Positions 27,828 to 37,217 of a stretch of 64,000 nucleotides of DNA are shown here, piece by piece. The DNA is taken from contig NZ_WWNE01000005.1 of the NCBI RefSeq assembly GCF_009909615.1, forward strand, positions 248,334 to 312,333, given 5' to 3'. The notes below the pieces were generated by a model, which saw only the letters and a program-made list of their open reading frames with translations, searched no databases and was not told the origin of the DNA. The position numbers and the translations under genes are program-made. How positions within the stretch are numbered: the first letter of the stretch is position 1; each line of letters begins with the position of its first letter. The stretch is from Acidiluteibacter ferrifornacis (lineage in GTDB: Bacteria; Bacteroidota; Bacteroidia; Flavobacteriales_E; Vicingaceae).

Positions 27828-28295
27828 TTATAATTTATCATCAATCAATACCTTTCGTTCAGATGCTGATTTTAATCGGGTTTCTCTGTTTATGATATCG
27901 GAGAGTGTGGCTCCTTTTAATCGGTTGACCGTTTCGTTTCTTATTTCTAAAAATACTTCTCTTATACCACAAGTTTCTTCATCTACACACTCATCACATC
28001 GTTCATAAAAACGATAGGTCACACAGGGAAGCAGTGCTACTGCACCATCAAAAAGCCTGGTGATCTCCGCCATGTCTATTTCTTCAGGTGCTCTATTTAA
28101 TAAATAACCACCTGACTTCCCTTTCTTACTGTTTAATATTCTCGCATTTTTTAATGCTAGTAATATAGATTCTAAAAATTTATGTGGAATGTTTTGATCC
28201 GTACTTATTTGTCCAATTGGAATTGGCGCTCCAGAATCGTTTTTGGCGAGATAGACTAATGCATTTATGGCGTATTTTGTTTTCTTGGAAAGCAT
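27828..28295 (-). CDS. Rrf2-family transcriptional regulator
   Basis: 155 residues from ATG 28295 (MLSKKTKYAINALVYLA, the usual Rrf2 opening). A winged-helix domain with GKSGGYLLNRAPEEI is followed by CVTYRFYERCDECVDEETCG, four cysteines that could hold an Fe-S cluster as in IscR/NsrR, though the spacing differs. It may sense redox, sulfur or NO. It lies upstream of the SulP gene in the same direction with a gap of 75 nt, so it could control that transporter. Confidence 0.88.
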   Translation of the reverse strand: MLSKKTKYAINALVYLAKNDSGAPIPIGQISTDQNIPHKFLESILLALKNARILNSKKGKSGGYLLNRAPEEIDMAEITRLFDGAVALLPCVTYRFYERCDECVDEETCGIREVFLEIRNETVNRLKGATLSDIINRETRLKSASERKVLIDDKL

Positions 28296-28347
28296 ATTTG
28301 TAAAAATAAGCATTTAATAAAAACAGCGTTTCACCTCTCGGTAGAAT

Positions 28348-28379
28348 CAAAAAAAAAGACTCGACGAATCGAGTCTTAA
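28348..28379 (-). terminator. Rho-independent terminator of the pirin gene
   Basis: On the minus strand a 9-bp stem (AAGACTCGA / TCGAGTCTT) with a short loop is followed by a run of T. It lies just downstream of the pirin stop and upstream of the Rrf2 gene, separating the two transcripts. Confidence 0.88.
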
Positions 28380-28396
28380 GTTTGTAAATCAATACA

Positions 28397-29275
28397 CTAA
28401 TCTTCTAAGTAACCAAACTTTCCGGTATTAAAATCTTCAAAAGCTTGAATCAACTCTTCTTTTGAATTCATCACAAATGGTCCGTGAGCAGCGATAGGCT
28501 CATTAATCGGCTCTCCACTTAGAAGCAGTACAATTGCATTTGTTGTTGCTTTTATTTCAAAATGTTCTCCCTTGTTGTCCATTAAAACAAAATGATCTGT
28601 TTTTACAATTTCTCCGTCATTTACGCTGACTTCACCCTCCACTACTAACATAGCTGTGTTGTAATGAGCAGGAAAGTTAAAAGCGGCTTTTCCTCCTTTG
28701 TTTAATTTTACATTATGCAAATGAATAGGAGTAAAAGTTTGTGCCGTCCCTTTGTTTCCATCGTATTCTCCTGAAATAATTTCAATTGATCCATTATTGT
28801 CAGGTAATTCTACCTTCTTGATGGTGTTATTGGTTACTTCCTGATACTTTGGTGCTGACATTTTGTATGCTGCCGGAAGATTTACCCATAATTGGACCAT
28901 CTGAAACTCTCCGCCATTTTTACTGAATTCGCGTTCGTGGTATTCCTTATGAAGAATACCTGATGCGGCTGTCATCCATTGTACGTCGCCTTCCCCAATA
29001 ACGCCATTATTTCCAGCGCTGTCGTGATGAGCAATTTTACCTTTGTAGGCTATAGTGACCGTTTCAAAGCCTCTATGTGGATGCACTCCAACTCCTCTAG
29101 GTGAATCAGTAGCAGAAAAATAATGCTTGCTATTGTAATCCAACATGATAAAAGGATCCATTCTTTGCATATCTAACTGATAGGCACTAGGTATGAAATT
29201 ATGAACTCTAAACCCATCTCCAACAAAATGAGGTGTTATAGGGGCGTATACTCGTTCAACTGTTTTTGTTTTCAT
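28397..29275 (-). CDS. Pirin-family protein
   Basis: 292 residues from ATG 29275 (the longest frame begins with a less likely TTG at 29290). The N-terminal cupin has the metal ligands in GVGVHPHRGFETVTI, a further His in KGKIAHHDSAG, and HKEYHE. A C-terminal pirin cupin follows. Bacterial pirins are iron enzymes, some with quercetinase activity or a redox-sensing role. It lies 61 nt downstream of the Crp/Fnr-fold gene, a common pairing in Bacteroidota, so that regulator may control it. Confidence 0.92.
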   Translation of the reverse strand: MKTKTVERVYAPITPHFVGDGFRVHNFIPSAYQLDMQRMDPFIMLDYNSKHYFSATDSPRGVGVHPHRGFETVTIAYKGKIAHHDSAGNNGVIGEGDVQWMTAASGILHKEYHEREFSKNGGEFQMVQLWVNLPAAYKMSAPKYQEVTNNTIKKVELPDNNGSIEIISGEYDGNKGTAQTFTPIHLHNVKLNKGGKAAFNFPAHYNTAMLVVEGEVSVNDGEIVKTDHFVLMDNKGEHFEIKATTNAIVLLLSGEPINEPIAAHGPFVMNSKEELIQAFEDFNTGKFGYLED

Positions 29276-29335
29276 GATTTTTTTATTCAAAGTTAGCTAC
29301 CAGAATCTGAGTGCACATTGACCTATGATAAGAAC

Positions 29336-29932
29336 TCAATTTCGCGGAGAAAAGTGTCGCTTTGCTAATTCTTTTCGCACTCTGCTCAAGCTTTCAGGGG
29401 TAATCCCTAAATAGGAGGCTATCATCCATTGGGGCACTCTCAATAGTAAATCAGGGTATATAGAAATAAAATCGAGGTATCGTTCTTCGGCAGTTGCTTC
29501 TAATAAGAATTGAATTCGATGTTGGAGCTGTCGAATGTGATTTTGCAATAATCGTTCGTTATAATTTCTGAAAGCAGCACTGATCTCAGATGCTTTTCTA
29601 ATAAAATCATTGCTAAAATAAATGACAGTAGAAGGCTCTATAGCTTCTATGTAGTAATCGGAGGGTTCATTAAAAAATACACTGCTTCTGTCTGTAATTA
29701 TCCATCCTTCGGGAGCAAACTGAATGACATGTTCCTTTCCGGATTGATCTATGCTGTAGGAGCGAAGTAGACCACTTTCCACAAAAAAGGAATGGGTGCA
29801 AACGGCTCTTTTTTGAAGTAGAATAGTTCCTTTAGGGATTTCTTTTTCTTTTAAATAGGGGTGTAGACTCTGAAATTCTAGATCAGAGATGCCTGAACGT
29901 TCTACTAAATAAGTCTTAAAGGATAAAAACAT
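29336..29932 (-). CDS. Crp/Fnr-family regulator
   Basis: 198 residues with an N-terminal cyclic-nucleotide-binding-like beta roll (KEKEIPKGTILLQK, FFVESGLLRSYSID) and a C-terminal helix-turn-helix (VPQWMIASYLGITPESLSRVRKEL). No Fnr-type cysteine cluster is present at the N-terminus. It is upstream of pirin on the same strand and probably regulates it. The ligand is unknown. Confidence 0.88.
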   Translation of the reverse strand: MFLSFKTYLVERSGISDLEFQSLHPYLKEKEIPKGTILLQKRAVCTHSFFVESGLLRSYSIDQSGKEHVIQFAPEGWIITDRSSVFFNEPSDYYIEAIEPSTVIYFSNDFIRKASEISAAFRNYNERLLQNHIRQLQHRIQFLLEATAEERYLDFISIYPDLLLRVPQWMIASYLGITPESLSRVRKELAKRHFSPRN

Positions 29933-29983
29933 TGCTGCAATTTCCTAAATATTTTGTTCAGTTTGGAAATTGTTTGAAACGAT

Positions 29984-30286
29984 CTACTTTGAATATTGTT
30001 GAATCAATTGTGCCAATTGATCTGCAGGAACAACTCCCGATTGCCTCCATTTAATCTCTCCCTCTTGAAAAATGATCAAAGTTGGGACGCCTTGTATTTG
30101 AAACTTTGCAGCCACCTGAGGATTCTTATCGACATCTATTTTAAGGATTTTAGCTTTATCGCCAACTCTCGTTTTTAAATCCTCCAATATAGGTTTCATC
30201 ATCTTACACGGACCACACCATTCTGCATAGAAATCCACCAATACTGGCTGGTCACTGTTTATTAATTCAGAAAATTTATTTGCCAT
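29984..30286 (-). CDS. trxA: Thioredoxin
   Basis: 100 residues, full-length thioredoxin. The active site is WCGPC in [18 protein letters not shown], and the cis-proline loop is QGVPTLIIF. There is no signal peptide, so it is a cytoplasmic disulfide reductase. It is between a T9SS cargo gene and the Crp/Fnr gene on the same strand. Confidence 0.95.
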   Translation of the reverse strand: MANKFSELINSDQPVLVDFYAEWCGPCKMMKPILEDLKTRVGDKAKILKIDVDKNPQVAAKFQIQGVPTLIIFQEGEIKWRQSGVVPADQLAQLIQQYSK

Positions 30287-30323
30287 TTTTGTTTATTTTA
30301 TTTCTTCTAAAGGATGTATAGTG

Positions 30324-33233
30324 TTATTCTGTTAAAACCAACTTTCTTGTTTGATTACCAATCCTTAAGATATAGATTCCTTTATCAAATCCGGTTAAAC
30401 TAAATTCTAGATTATTTTTAGTCAATTGCTCATCTATAATTAATTGACCCTTTGTATTGTAAATCCTTAAGTATTGGTTTTTGATTTTCAGTCCAGCAAG
30501 TTGGATTGTAAAATTGCCTGAACTTGGATTCGGATAGACAATAAACTTATTTTCAGTTCTATTTTCTTTGATTGAAGTTAAAGTTATATTATGGCAACCA
30601 GAGGTGTCTGTACATCCATTTTTTGAGACAATTACTGCAAAATTTCCATTTATTGAAGGAGCAAATAGCTGATTTGTATCTCCATGAATTGGAGTATAAT
30701 TGCTATCGCAATTCACCCATTGATAAGATGCCCCATAAGTTTTAGAGACTAAGAAAGTCGGAAAAGTACTAACTGAAGTATCAATTGAAGTCACCTTTAT
30801 AGAAAATGAATCTAAAGAGATACAATTGTTTGCATCTGTTATAGTGATGTAATAACTACCATTAGTTAAACTGTTAATAGAGTTAGTAGTATCTCCAGTA
30901 CTCCAATTGTATTTGTAGGGTGATTTATCTCGACCCATTACTCGGGTAGATAAACCTAAATTTCTTTTACCTTTAGTATCAGCTGCTAAAACCCAATCAG
31001 CTGCAGAATTATTATCAATTCTTCCTATTCTTGTGAAATTTAATGAAGTGCTTGAACTAACAATTCCATTTCCTTTCCACTCATTATTGATTCTAATAGT
31101 ATCTCCCTTAATTATAGGTGACATGGATTGTATTTGGGTGGAGTCCCAAAACCAAGCAACAAAATCTTGAACGTTTGCGTTGCTATCTATTAATGCGACC
31201 CAGCCCATTCCAGGACACTGCCAATACATATTACTTCCCCAATATTTAGGGTTTTGGTAATTACTATCATTTTTGAAATCTATCCAACCTTCTGGCAAAA
31301 TACCTGACAGGTCCCAAGTATTAGGATTCTCAATGTTAATATTCGAGTATTGGTCGCCAATAGCAATATACCAACCCGTAGCATCAAAAGGAGCACCTGA
31401 CACATTTGAAATTTCTACAAAATCTGGATCACAAATGCGGACTTCTGTAATTAATAACTTTTTTACTTTTCCAACATTGCCTCCTGTAGAATTTAAAGTT
31501 ATAGATCCTACTGAATCATTATAGCAAGGAACATTTTGAATCACTTCATTCTTAATAATTGGGTAGGATTTAACAGTAAATGTATCAATGAATGCACAGT
31601 TATCCGCATCTGATATTGTTAAAGTATAGTTTCCAGCTTGTAACCCTGTAATAGAGGCTGAGGAGTCTAAGTTAGACCACGACAACTTATATTTATTTGA
31701 TGGAATTCTACAGGTTTCAAAAATGGTATTGGGTCGTTTATTGCTTATCCCATCAAAAGCAGAACTAGTACAAGAATTAGAACTGTTTTTTCTAAACATT
31801 ACAGTTGTGTCTGCAGTTATTGATTGTTTAACTTTATGATTATTAGAAAAACCTGGATTTACAAAACAAACTTCAATCACAAGGTTTGATACTCCGTCCC
31901 ACAGATAAGGAGTATCAAATTGATGTTTATTCCAGCCTGTTGTCAGTGCAACGGTGCTAGAATTTAGAACTGATGATAAACCGTTAATCCAACTGCCTGA
32001 AAGTTTTGTATTATTGGTGCATCCTGCTTTTATAATAAAATTATAGCTATTGTTTGGATTTGAGCCAGAATTTACTTCAACATCGAAAGAAATAGCAGAG
32101 ATTAAACTTGCTCCTGATATGCCTTGAGCATTTAATTCAGCTGCTGTGTATAAGATTTGGTGTTTAGAGGATCTTGAAAAATTTCCATAGACTGACGGAA
32201 ATTCATAATTTATATTTAATAAAGAATCAAACCCTAAAGTATCGCTTTTAGAAATTCCTGTGCATAACGTTGTATTTATATTTGCACATAAATTATACGG
32301 TTTTCCTCCCTTAATACTGTCTAGTTGAATAATCCCATCATTTGAAGTTGGACAGTTCACATCATATATTGAGGCATCTATTTTGTAGATTGGCTTTTGA
32401 GAGTCATTTATTATTACAGAACCTAGAGTCACTTTATTTAAGTTATCATAAACAGAAACATCATATTTTCCTGCCGCTAAGTTTTTTATGGTATCTGTAG
32501 TTGCACCATTAGACCATTGGTAAGTAAATGGAGGAGTCCCAAACTCAAATCTGGATACACAGGCACTTCCTGTTTTAGAGCCAAAACATAGATTGTCATT
32601 AATTTTTTTTGTTTCTATTTTAAAGGTGCTATTGCTGAAAACCGTAATGTCATCAAGTGCAATATTTATATAACGTGAAGTTGCACGAATACGAAAAACA
32701 ATGCTATCCATTCCTCCAAAAGGGGTTAAATCAATGATTTCTTCTTTCCAAGCATTAAGATTTCTTGTCCACGGCGGAACAAAGTCATTATTAAAAGAGA
32801 CCCCATTATTGGTACTTACATCAAAATGTAACTTAGTGTCGCTACGAGGGTACGGAGAATTCAAGTGACTCCAAAATGAAATGCCTGGATTAGAGACTGC
32901 AGTAAAATCATAAATCGGACTTATAAGATTTGCAGAACTACCATAACAATTTAATACTCGCATATAAAGATATACTCCACTTGGAGTGCCAGTAGTGTGA
33001 TCTGAGCTTGGACCGGTATTGATTGTTTGTCCAACTCCATTGGTGTCTGTTAACCAATCTCTTTGGTCTGTATTTACATTTTTCCATTTTGAAGTTAACA
33101 AACAAGTGTCCAAACAACCTTGATTACAGTAGGATTGATTGTCAAAATTTTCAATATCTGGAAATGTATTTGTTTGTCCAAAGACTAACAAACTCAATAG
33201 AAATAATAGTAGTGGGGAAATTACTTTCTTCAA
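30324..33233 (-). CDS. Large T9SS-secreted surface protein (MAM-like, SprB repeat, lamin-tail domains)
   Basis: About 969 residues. The longest frame starts at TTG 33293, but TTG 33233 gives a normal signal peptide (MKKVISPLLLFLLSLLVFGQ). Domains in order: a MAM/choice-of-anchor-J-like domain (about 25-190), an SprB-like repeat (about 217-260, PFTYQWSNGATTDTIKNL), a beta region, another YTLTISDADNC repeat, a lamin-tail domain (about 590-705, LLITEVRICDPDFVEIS), another YKYNWSTGDTTNSINSL repeat, and a type A C-terminal sorting domain (YPNPSSGNFTIQL ... GIYILRIG). It is probably exported by the type IX system and surface attached. Confidence 0.85.
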   Translation of the reverse strand: MKKVISPLLLFLLSLLVFGQTNTFPDIENFDNQSYCNQGCLDTCLLTSKWKNVNTDQRDWLTDTNGVGQTINTGPSSDHTTGTPSGVYLYMRVLNCYGSSANLISPIYDFTAVSNPGISFWSHLNSPYPRSDTKLHFDVSTNNGVSFNNDFVPPWTRNLNAWKEEIIDLTPFGGMDSIVFRIRATSRYINIALDDITVFSNSTFKIETKKINDNLCFGSKTGSACVSRFEFGTPPFTYQWSNGATTDTIKNLAAGKYDVSVYDNLNKVTLGSVIINDSQKPIYKIDASIYDVNCPTSNDGIIQLDSIKGGKPYNLCANINTTLCTGISKSDTLGFDSLLNINYEFPSVYGNFSRSSKHQILYTAAELNAQGISGASLISAISFDVEVNSGSNPNNSYNFIIKAGCTNNTKLSGSWINGLSSVLNSSTVALTTGWNKHQFDTPYLWDGVSNLVIEVCFVNPGFSNNHKVKQSITADTTVMFRKNSSNSCTSSAFDGISNKRPNTIFETCRIPSNKYKLSWSNLDSSASITGLQAGNYTLTISDADNCAFIDTFTVKSYPIIKNEVIQNVPCYNDSVGSITLNSTGGNVGKVKKLLITEVRICDPDFVEISNVSGAPFDATGWYIAIGDQYSNINIENPNTWDLSGILPEGWIDFKNDSNYQNPKYWGSNMYWQCPGMGWVALIDSNANVQDFVAWFWDSTQIQSMSPIIKGDTIRINNEWKGNGIVSSSTSLNFTRIGRIDNNSAADWVLAADTKGKRNLGLSTRVMGRDKSPYKYNWSTGDTTNSINSLTNGSYYITITDANNCISLDSFSIKVTSIDTSVSTFPTFLVSKTYGASYQWVNCDSNYTPIHGDTNQLFAPSINGNFAVIVSKNGCTDTSGCHNITLTSIKENRTENKFIVYPNPSSGNFTIQLAGLKIKNQYLRIYNTKGQLIIDEQLTKNNLEFSLTGFDKGIYILRIGNQTRKLVLTE

Positions 33234-33357
33234 AATCAGTACTAGTTTCAAGAATAATACTTTAAAATTAAAACAATCAAATAGATATTGCAACTTTAAT
33301 CTATGAAAAGGTGATCAATTATTGTCAAAACTATTAAGATAAACTCAATAAATTATA

Positions 33358-33618
33358 TTAATCAGTAAGTACAAAGAGTGATTTTATTTCTTCATATTTA
33401 ACCGAATCCAACGATTGATTGTCAGATTCATTACTTGCTGCGCAGCTGCTATTTACACCACATGTTCCACCAAATAGGGTCTGAACCAATAGTACGCTAC
33501 CGATAATATAAAACACTACTTCACCAGATCGATAGGCTTCAACTCCGACAATGATAGTTAGTGCTAAACGTACCAATCGAATCCAGTTCCAATGCTTTAA
33601 ATTAATGAGGTTTTTCAT
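33358..33618 (-). CDS. YgaP-like transmembrane (DUF2892-type) small protein
   Basis: 86 residues with two membrane helices and a cysteine motif GGTCGVNSSCAA just after the second. This resembles the YgaP C-terminal membrane domain that is often fused to or beside rhodaneses. Its start overlaps the upstream rhodanese stop by 4 nt. It closes the rhodanese operon and may be a membrane partner for sulfur transfer. Confidence 0.75.
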   Translation of the reverse strand: MKNLINLKHWNWIRLVRLALTIIVGVEAYRSGEVVFYIIGSVLLVQTLFGGTCGVNSSCAASNESDNQSLDSVKYEEIKSLFVLTD

Positions 33619-33932
33619 TTTATTTTATTGTTCAAACTCATCCATCCTCCACCATTGTGCACTACTTGAAATCCATTAGATTTCAAAATTCCCTTAGCCG
33701 AAGCACTTCTCATACCCGAAGCACAACAAGTAATAATGGGCTTGTTTTTATCTTTTAATGTTTTCAACTTACTCGATATTTGATCTAAAGGAATGTTTAC
33801 CGATCCCTTAATATGACCTTGTGAATATTCACCTTTAGTTCTTACATCTATTATTGTAGCTCCTTCACTAACTAATTGTTTATAATCAGTTTTAGGGCCC
33901 AATCCGAATAATTTTCTTAAACTATCTATCAT
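33615..33932 (-). CDS. Rhodanese-like single-domain protein (second copy)
   Basis: 105 residues, cytoplasmic. The active-site loop is CCASGMRS, with Cys as the persulfide carrier, and TIIDVRTKGEYSQGHIKGSVNIPL is the CDC25/rhodanese block. It transfers or carries sulfane sulfur. It is a paralogue of the gene just upstream (active loop CCASGGRS). It overlaps both neighbours by 4 nt. Confidence 0.92.
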   Translation of the reverse strand: MIDSLRKLFGLGPKTDYKQLVSEGATIIDVRTKGEYSQGHIKGSVNIPLDQISSKLKTLKDKNKPIITCCASGMRSASAKGILKSNGFQVVHNGGGWMSLNNKIK

Positions 33933-34210
33933 TGTTGAGCTTGTATATAATTAACATCCAACCAAGATCCTGCATTACAGCAATCTAAACCTGTATGTGA
34001 AAGATAGTGAGCAGCTTGACCACTTCTTCCACCAGAAGCACAGCATAAAACAACTGGAGTTTTTAATGCTTTAATTTCATCCATTCTCGAAGTGATTTCT
34101 TGTAACGGAATATTAATCGAACCTGCTACATGACCTCCTGCAAACTCAGCAGTGGTTCTTACATCAACGATAGTTCCTTGCCCTGATTTAATAATTTCTT
34201 CTATATTCAT
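33929..34210 (-). CDS. Rhodanese-like single-domain protein (first copy)
   Basis: 93 residues. Blocks are TIVDVRTTAEFAGGHVAGSINIPL and VVLCCASGGRSGQAA, with the catalytic Cys in CCASGGRS. A probable cytoplasmic sulfurtransferase. It begins 5 nt after the DUF6132 gene and overlaps the second rhodanese by 4 nt, so all four genes share one transcript. Confidence 0.92.
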   Translation of the reverse strand: MNIEEIIKSGQGTIVDVRTTAEFAGGHVAGSINIPLQEITSRMDEIKALKTPVVLCCASGGRSGQAAHYLSHTGLDCCNAGSWLDVNYIQAQQ

Positions 34211-34215
34211 TTTAT

Positions 34216-34416
34216 TTATTTTTCTTTAGTTTTAGTTTGAAACAGACTAAATATCAATGCTCCCATGATTGAGCCGTATACTGTACTATTAATAGGATTG
34301 GAAGTAATGTTGCAGCTACCACTGTTACAACCGATTTTAAGGTAATAGAAATAGCCAACGATTCCTCCAAACACGAGGCCTACAATAATTAGAATATGTT
34401 TCTTTATAAAATTCAT
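34216..34416 (-). CDS. DUF6132-family small membrane protein
   Basis: 66 residues with two membrane helices flanking YLKIGCNSGSCNITSNP, the cysteine-containing loop typical of DUF6132. Function unknown, but the two cysteines and rhodanese neighbours suggest a redox or sulfur role. First gene of the four-gene operon. Confidence 0.82.
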   Translation of the reverse strand: MNFIKKHILIIVGLVFGGIVGYFYYLKIGCNSGSCNITSNPINSTVYGSIMGALIFSLFQTKTKEK

Positions 34417-34588
34417 TTAAAAGCAAAGTTAAGGGCTTTTAAAACGAACTTCTGTTACCTATGTTACACTATTAAATGATGAGAGAAAATTATTCATCTG
34501 ATTAAATTGTAAGAAAAATTAGGTAAAACTCTGATAACAATAATAGTATATAACATTAAGTTTGGAACAGGTCCTTAAATTTTATCTT

Positions 34589-35701
34589 ATGAAAAAATTT
34601 GTTCTTCCTTTCTCGATTTTTATTCTTTTAGGTCCCTCACTCATTTCAGCAGATTTACTTTCAACAAGTGAACATATACCAAGTTCTATTAGCGCTGATG
34701 CTACCATAGGGGTTCTTGATTGGGCTAATCCTGTTAATGCTTGTTTATCCGATAATACTTATGCTTCTGCTACGACTCTTGTGCTCGGGGCAAAAACTAA
34801 ATACATGAAAGCAACAGGCTTCGGGTTTAGTATCCCTCTAACTGCTACAATTACGGGTATAGAGGTGGTTATAGAAAAGGGAGCTTCTGGAGTCCTTCAA
34901 AAAGTAAGAGATGAGTCTATTCGAATTGTTAAAGAAGGAAATATTGTAGGTAATGATTTAGCAAAAAGTGACATATGGAGATTTTCCGATAGTAAGCATA
35001 CGCATGGTTCATCTTCAGAAAAATGGGGAACTGATTGGACTGCTGAAGATATTAATCACCCCAATTTTGGTATTGCTATTTCAGTTAATTTGTCAGGTAT
35101 AAGCGTGCTTCCCTCTGCAAGAATAGACTATGTTTCGATAAAAGTTTACTACAATAATCCTTTACCTATAAAAATGGTTGCATTTGAGTTAAACAAACAT
35201 TTTGATCAGGCAGTTCAACTAAGATGGACTACATCAGCCGAGATAAATAATGACTTTTTTGAGGTGCAACGCTCTAAAGATGGGGTGAATTGGATGAAAA
35301 GAGAAGAACTTAAAGGAGCAGGAAATAGCAGTCAATTAGTACAGTACTCATTTCATGATAAAGTAGACTTTAGCGGGTGGGTATATTATCGTATTAAACA
35401 AGTGGATTTTGATGGGGCTTTTGAATATTCTGATACTAAAGCAATTGAAATCAATACTAATACTTATCTCAACACCATTTATCCTAACCCAAGCATTGGT
35501 CGAATCAATATACCTATTGATGAAAAAGTCGGCATCATAAAAATTTACAATAGTTCAGGTCGTCTTATCCTGAAAGAAATAGTGAGTCAGAGTAGTTTAG
35601 TTTCAATTGATATTGGTGACTCCAGTAAAGGGTTACACATTGCTCAATTAGAATCATCAAATGGAGAGCTACTTTTCAAAGAGAAATTCGTAATCCAATA
35701 G
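34589..35701 (+). CDS. T9SS type A cargo protein, tandem copy 1
   Basis: 370 residues from ATG 34589 (MKKFVLPFSIF), not the upstream TTG. A signal peptide is followed by a beta domain (about 30-200) with YMKATGFGFSIPLTATITGI and IDYVSIKVYY. The linker LPIKMVAFEL with LRWTTSAEINNDFFEVQRS is a common pre-CTD domain, and the protein ends in a type A sorting domain (IYPNPSIGRINIP ... KEKFVIQ). It is probably exported to the cell surface. It is a clear paralogue of the next gene. Confidence 0.85.
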   Translation: MKKFVLPFSIFILLGPSLISADLLSTSEHIPSSISADATIGVLDWANPVNACLSDNTYASATTLVLGAKTKYMKATGFGFSIPLTATITGIEVVIEKGASGVLQKVRDESIRIVKEGNIVGNDLAKSDIWRFSDSKHTHGSSSEKWGTDWTAEDINHPNFGIAISVNLSGISVLPSARIDYVSIKVYYNNPLPIKMVAFELNKHFDQAVQLRWTTSAEINNDFFEVQRSKDGVNWMKREELKGAGNSSQLVQYSFHDKVDFSGWVYYRIKQVDFDGAFEYSDTKAIEINTNTYLNTIYPNPSIGRINIPIDEKVGIIKIYNSSGRLILKEIVSQSSLVSIDIGDSSKGLHIAQLESSNGELLFKEKFVIQ

Positions 35702-35757
35702 CGATTTTTGATTCTCAATGATTTAATTCTTCCCGATATTAGTTTTTATATTTAAGG

Positions 35758-35784
35758 GAAATGCCTAAAGGATTTAGGCATTTC
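35758..35784 (+). terminator. Hairpin between the two paralogues
   Basis: A perfect 12-bp inverted repeat (GAAATGCCTAAA / TTTAGGCATTTC) with a 3-nt loop, 57 nt after the copy 1 stop. The T content is inside the stem, not a separate run, so termination efficiency is uncertain. Confidence 0.6.
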
Positions 35785-35842
35785 TATGAATACTTGATTT
35801 AATGTACAGTGTAGGTTTGTATTAACCATAAAAACCACACTC

Positions 35843-36955
35843 ATGAAGTATTTTAGTTTGCTTTTGTTTTCCACTTTCTATTTCGGTACAAATTCTATAA
35901 ATGCTCAAATTATAGAATCTATCATTCACTCTTCAAATAATATTACTACCATCGAAAATGGAGGAAGTGGAGACTGGAATAAACCCACTAATATTATGCT
36001 TTCTGATAACAGTTTTGCCTCTACCACCAGTAATCAGAATGGGACCGTTTCAGAATATATCGTTGCTTCACAATTTAACTTTAATATTCCGACATCTGCC
36101 ACAATTACAGGAGTGAAAGTGATGATAGAGAAGGAAGCTATAGGAGAACAACAAGAAGTAAAAGACGAGGTAATTAAACTAGTGAAAAATGGGATGATAA
36201 TAGGAGAGAATTATGCCTTTCCTGCGATTTGGGAAAATGAAGAATTCTTCCAATCTTATGGTGGAAGTGATAGTAAATGGGGCACCTCTTTGAATGTAGA
36301 GGATGTGAATAATGGAGAGTTTGGTATTGCCCTATCTGTTAGACTAAATGGAGTGGGAGAAGTACCTAGTGCTAAGATTGATTACATAGGGATGGTTGTA
36401 TATTATATTGATCCTTTGCCTATAAAATTGACTTCGTTTCAAATTAAAAAGTCGTTTCAAAACATGGTTTTACTGGAATGGACTACTTCATCTGAAATTA
36501 ACAATGATTATTTTGAAATTGAGAGATCGATAGATGGTAAAAAATGGGAGAAAAGAGGACAAGTAGATGGAGTAGGGAATAGCAATCAGTTGAATCACTA
36601 TGCCTTCAATGACCATTTGTCCAGCGAAAAATGGTTTTATTATCGATTGAAACAAATTGATTTTAATGGACAATACGAATACTCCCCAATAGAGGCAGTG
36701 GAAAACAATAAGGTTACTGATAACAACTACTTTTACCCTAATCCAAGTTCAGGAGTTATTCATTATGAGGTAGATGATACTATTGGAAAAGTTAAGATTT
36801 TTGATACCTTAGGCAAACTGTTGTTGCAACATAGCAATCATGAAATCGGAGTATTATCGATTGATTTAAGTACTATAGGAAAAGGTGTTTTTTTAGCACA
36901 AATTGAATCAAAAGAAGGAGAAACGGTTTCTGTACAAAGAATTGTAAATAAATAG
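35843..36955 (+). CDS. T9SS type A cargo protein, tandem copy 2
   Basis: 370 residues with a signal peptide ending NSINAQ. The same layout as the preceding gene: a beta domain with FNFNIPTSATITGVKVMIEK and IDYIGMVVYY, then LPIKLTSFQIK, LEWTTSSEINNDYFEIERS, and a sorting domain starting YPNPSSG. The paralogues align along their full length but are well diverged, so the duplication is not recent. A hairpin overlaps the stop codon. Confidence 0.85.
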   Translation: MKYFSLLLFSTFYFGTNSINAQIIESIIHSSNNITTIENGGSGDWNKPTNIMLSDNSFASTTSNQNGTVSEYIVASQFNFNIPTSATITGVKVMIEKEAIGEQQEVKDEVIKLVKNGMIIGENYAFPAIWENEEFFQSYGGSDSKWGTSLNVEDVNNGEFGIALSVRLNGVGEVPSAKIDYIGMVVYYIDPLPIKLTSFQIKKSFQNMVLLEWTTSSEINNDYFEIERSIDGKKWEKRGQVDGVGNSNQLNHYAFNDHLSSEKWFYYRLKQIDFNGQYEYSPIEAVENNKVTDNNYFYPNPSSGVIHYEVDDTIGKVKIFDTLGKLLLQHSNHEIGVLSIDLSTIGKGVFLAQIESKEGETVSVQRIVNK

Positions 36956-36980
36956 CCTTATCAAAAAATGATAAGGCTAT
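36952..36980 (+). terminator. Hairpin terminator overlapping the stop codon
   Basis: A 12-bp inverted repeat ATAGCCTTATCA / TGATAAGGCTAT with a 5-nt A loop. The first arm contains the TAG stop of copy 2. No T-run follows directly. Confidence 0.55.
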
Positions 36981-37217
36981 CCATTCAAAGCTTCTAGACT
37001 TTGAATGCAGTTGTAGTCTTTTTTGGAATGGAAAAAACAAAAATTTCTATCGAACTCATCATTGATTACCATTCTAAAACCACAAGACGAATAAAATAAC
37101 AAAAGCGTCTACTCTAATTGCTAATTTAACAGTGATTTAACATTCGGTTTTATTTAAACTCTTCTGAAATAGAATTTATTTTGATGTAAGTTGCTGTTGT
37201 GAAGAGTTTTAAATCTT
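36981..37217. other. Intergenic region, no gene seen
   Basis: It holds a second short inverted repeat (CATTCAAAG / CTTTGAATG, about 36983-37008) right after the terminator hairpin, then AT-rich sequence up to the AlkB-like stop. No ORF of interest, no recognised RNA. Confidence 0.5.
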
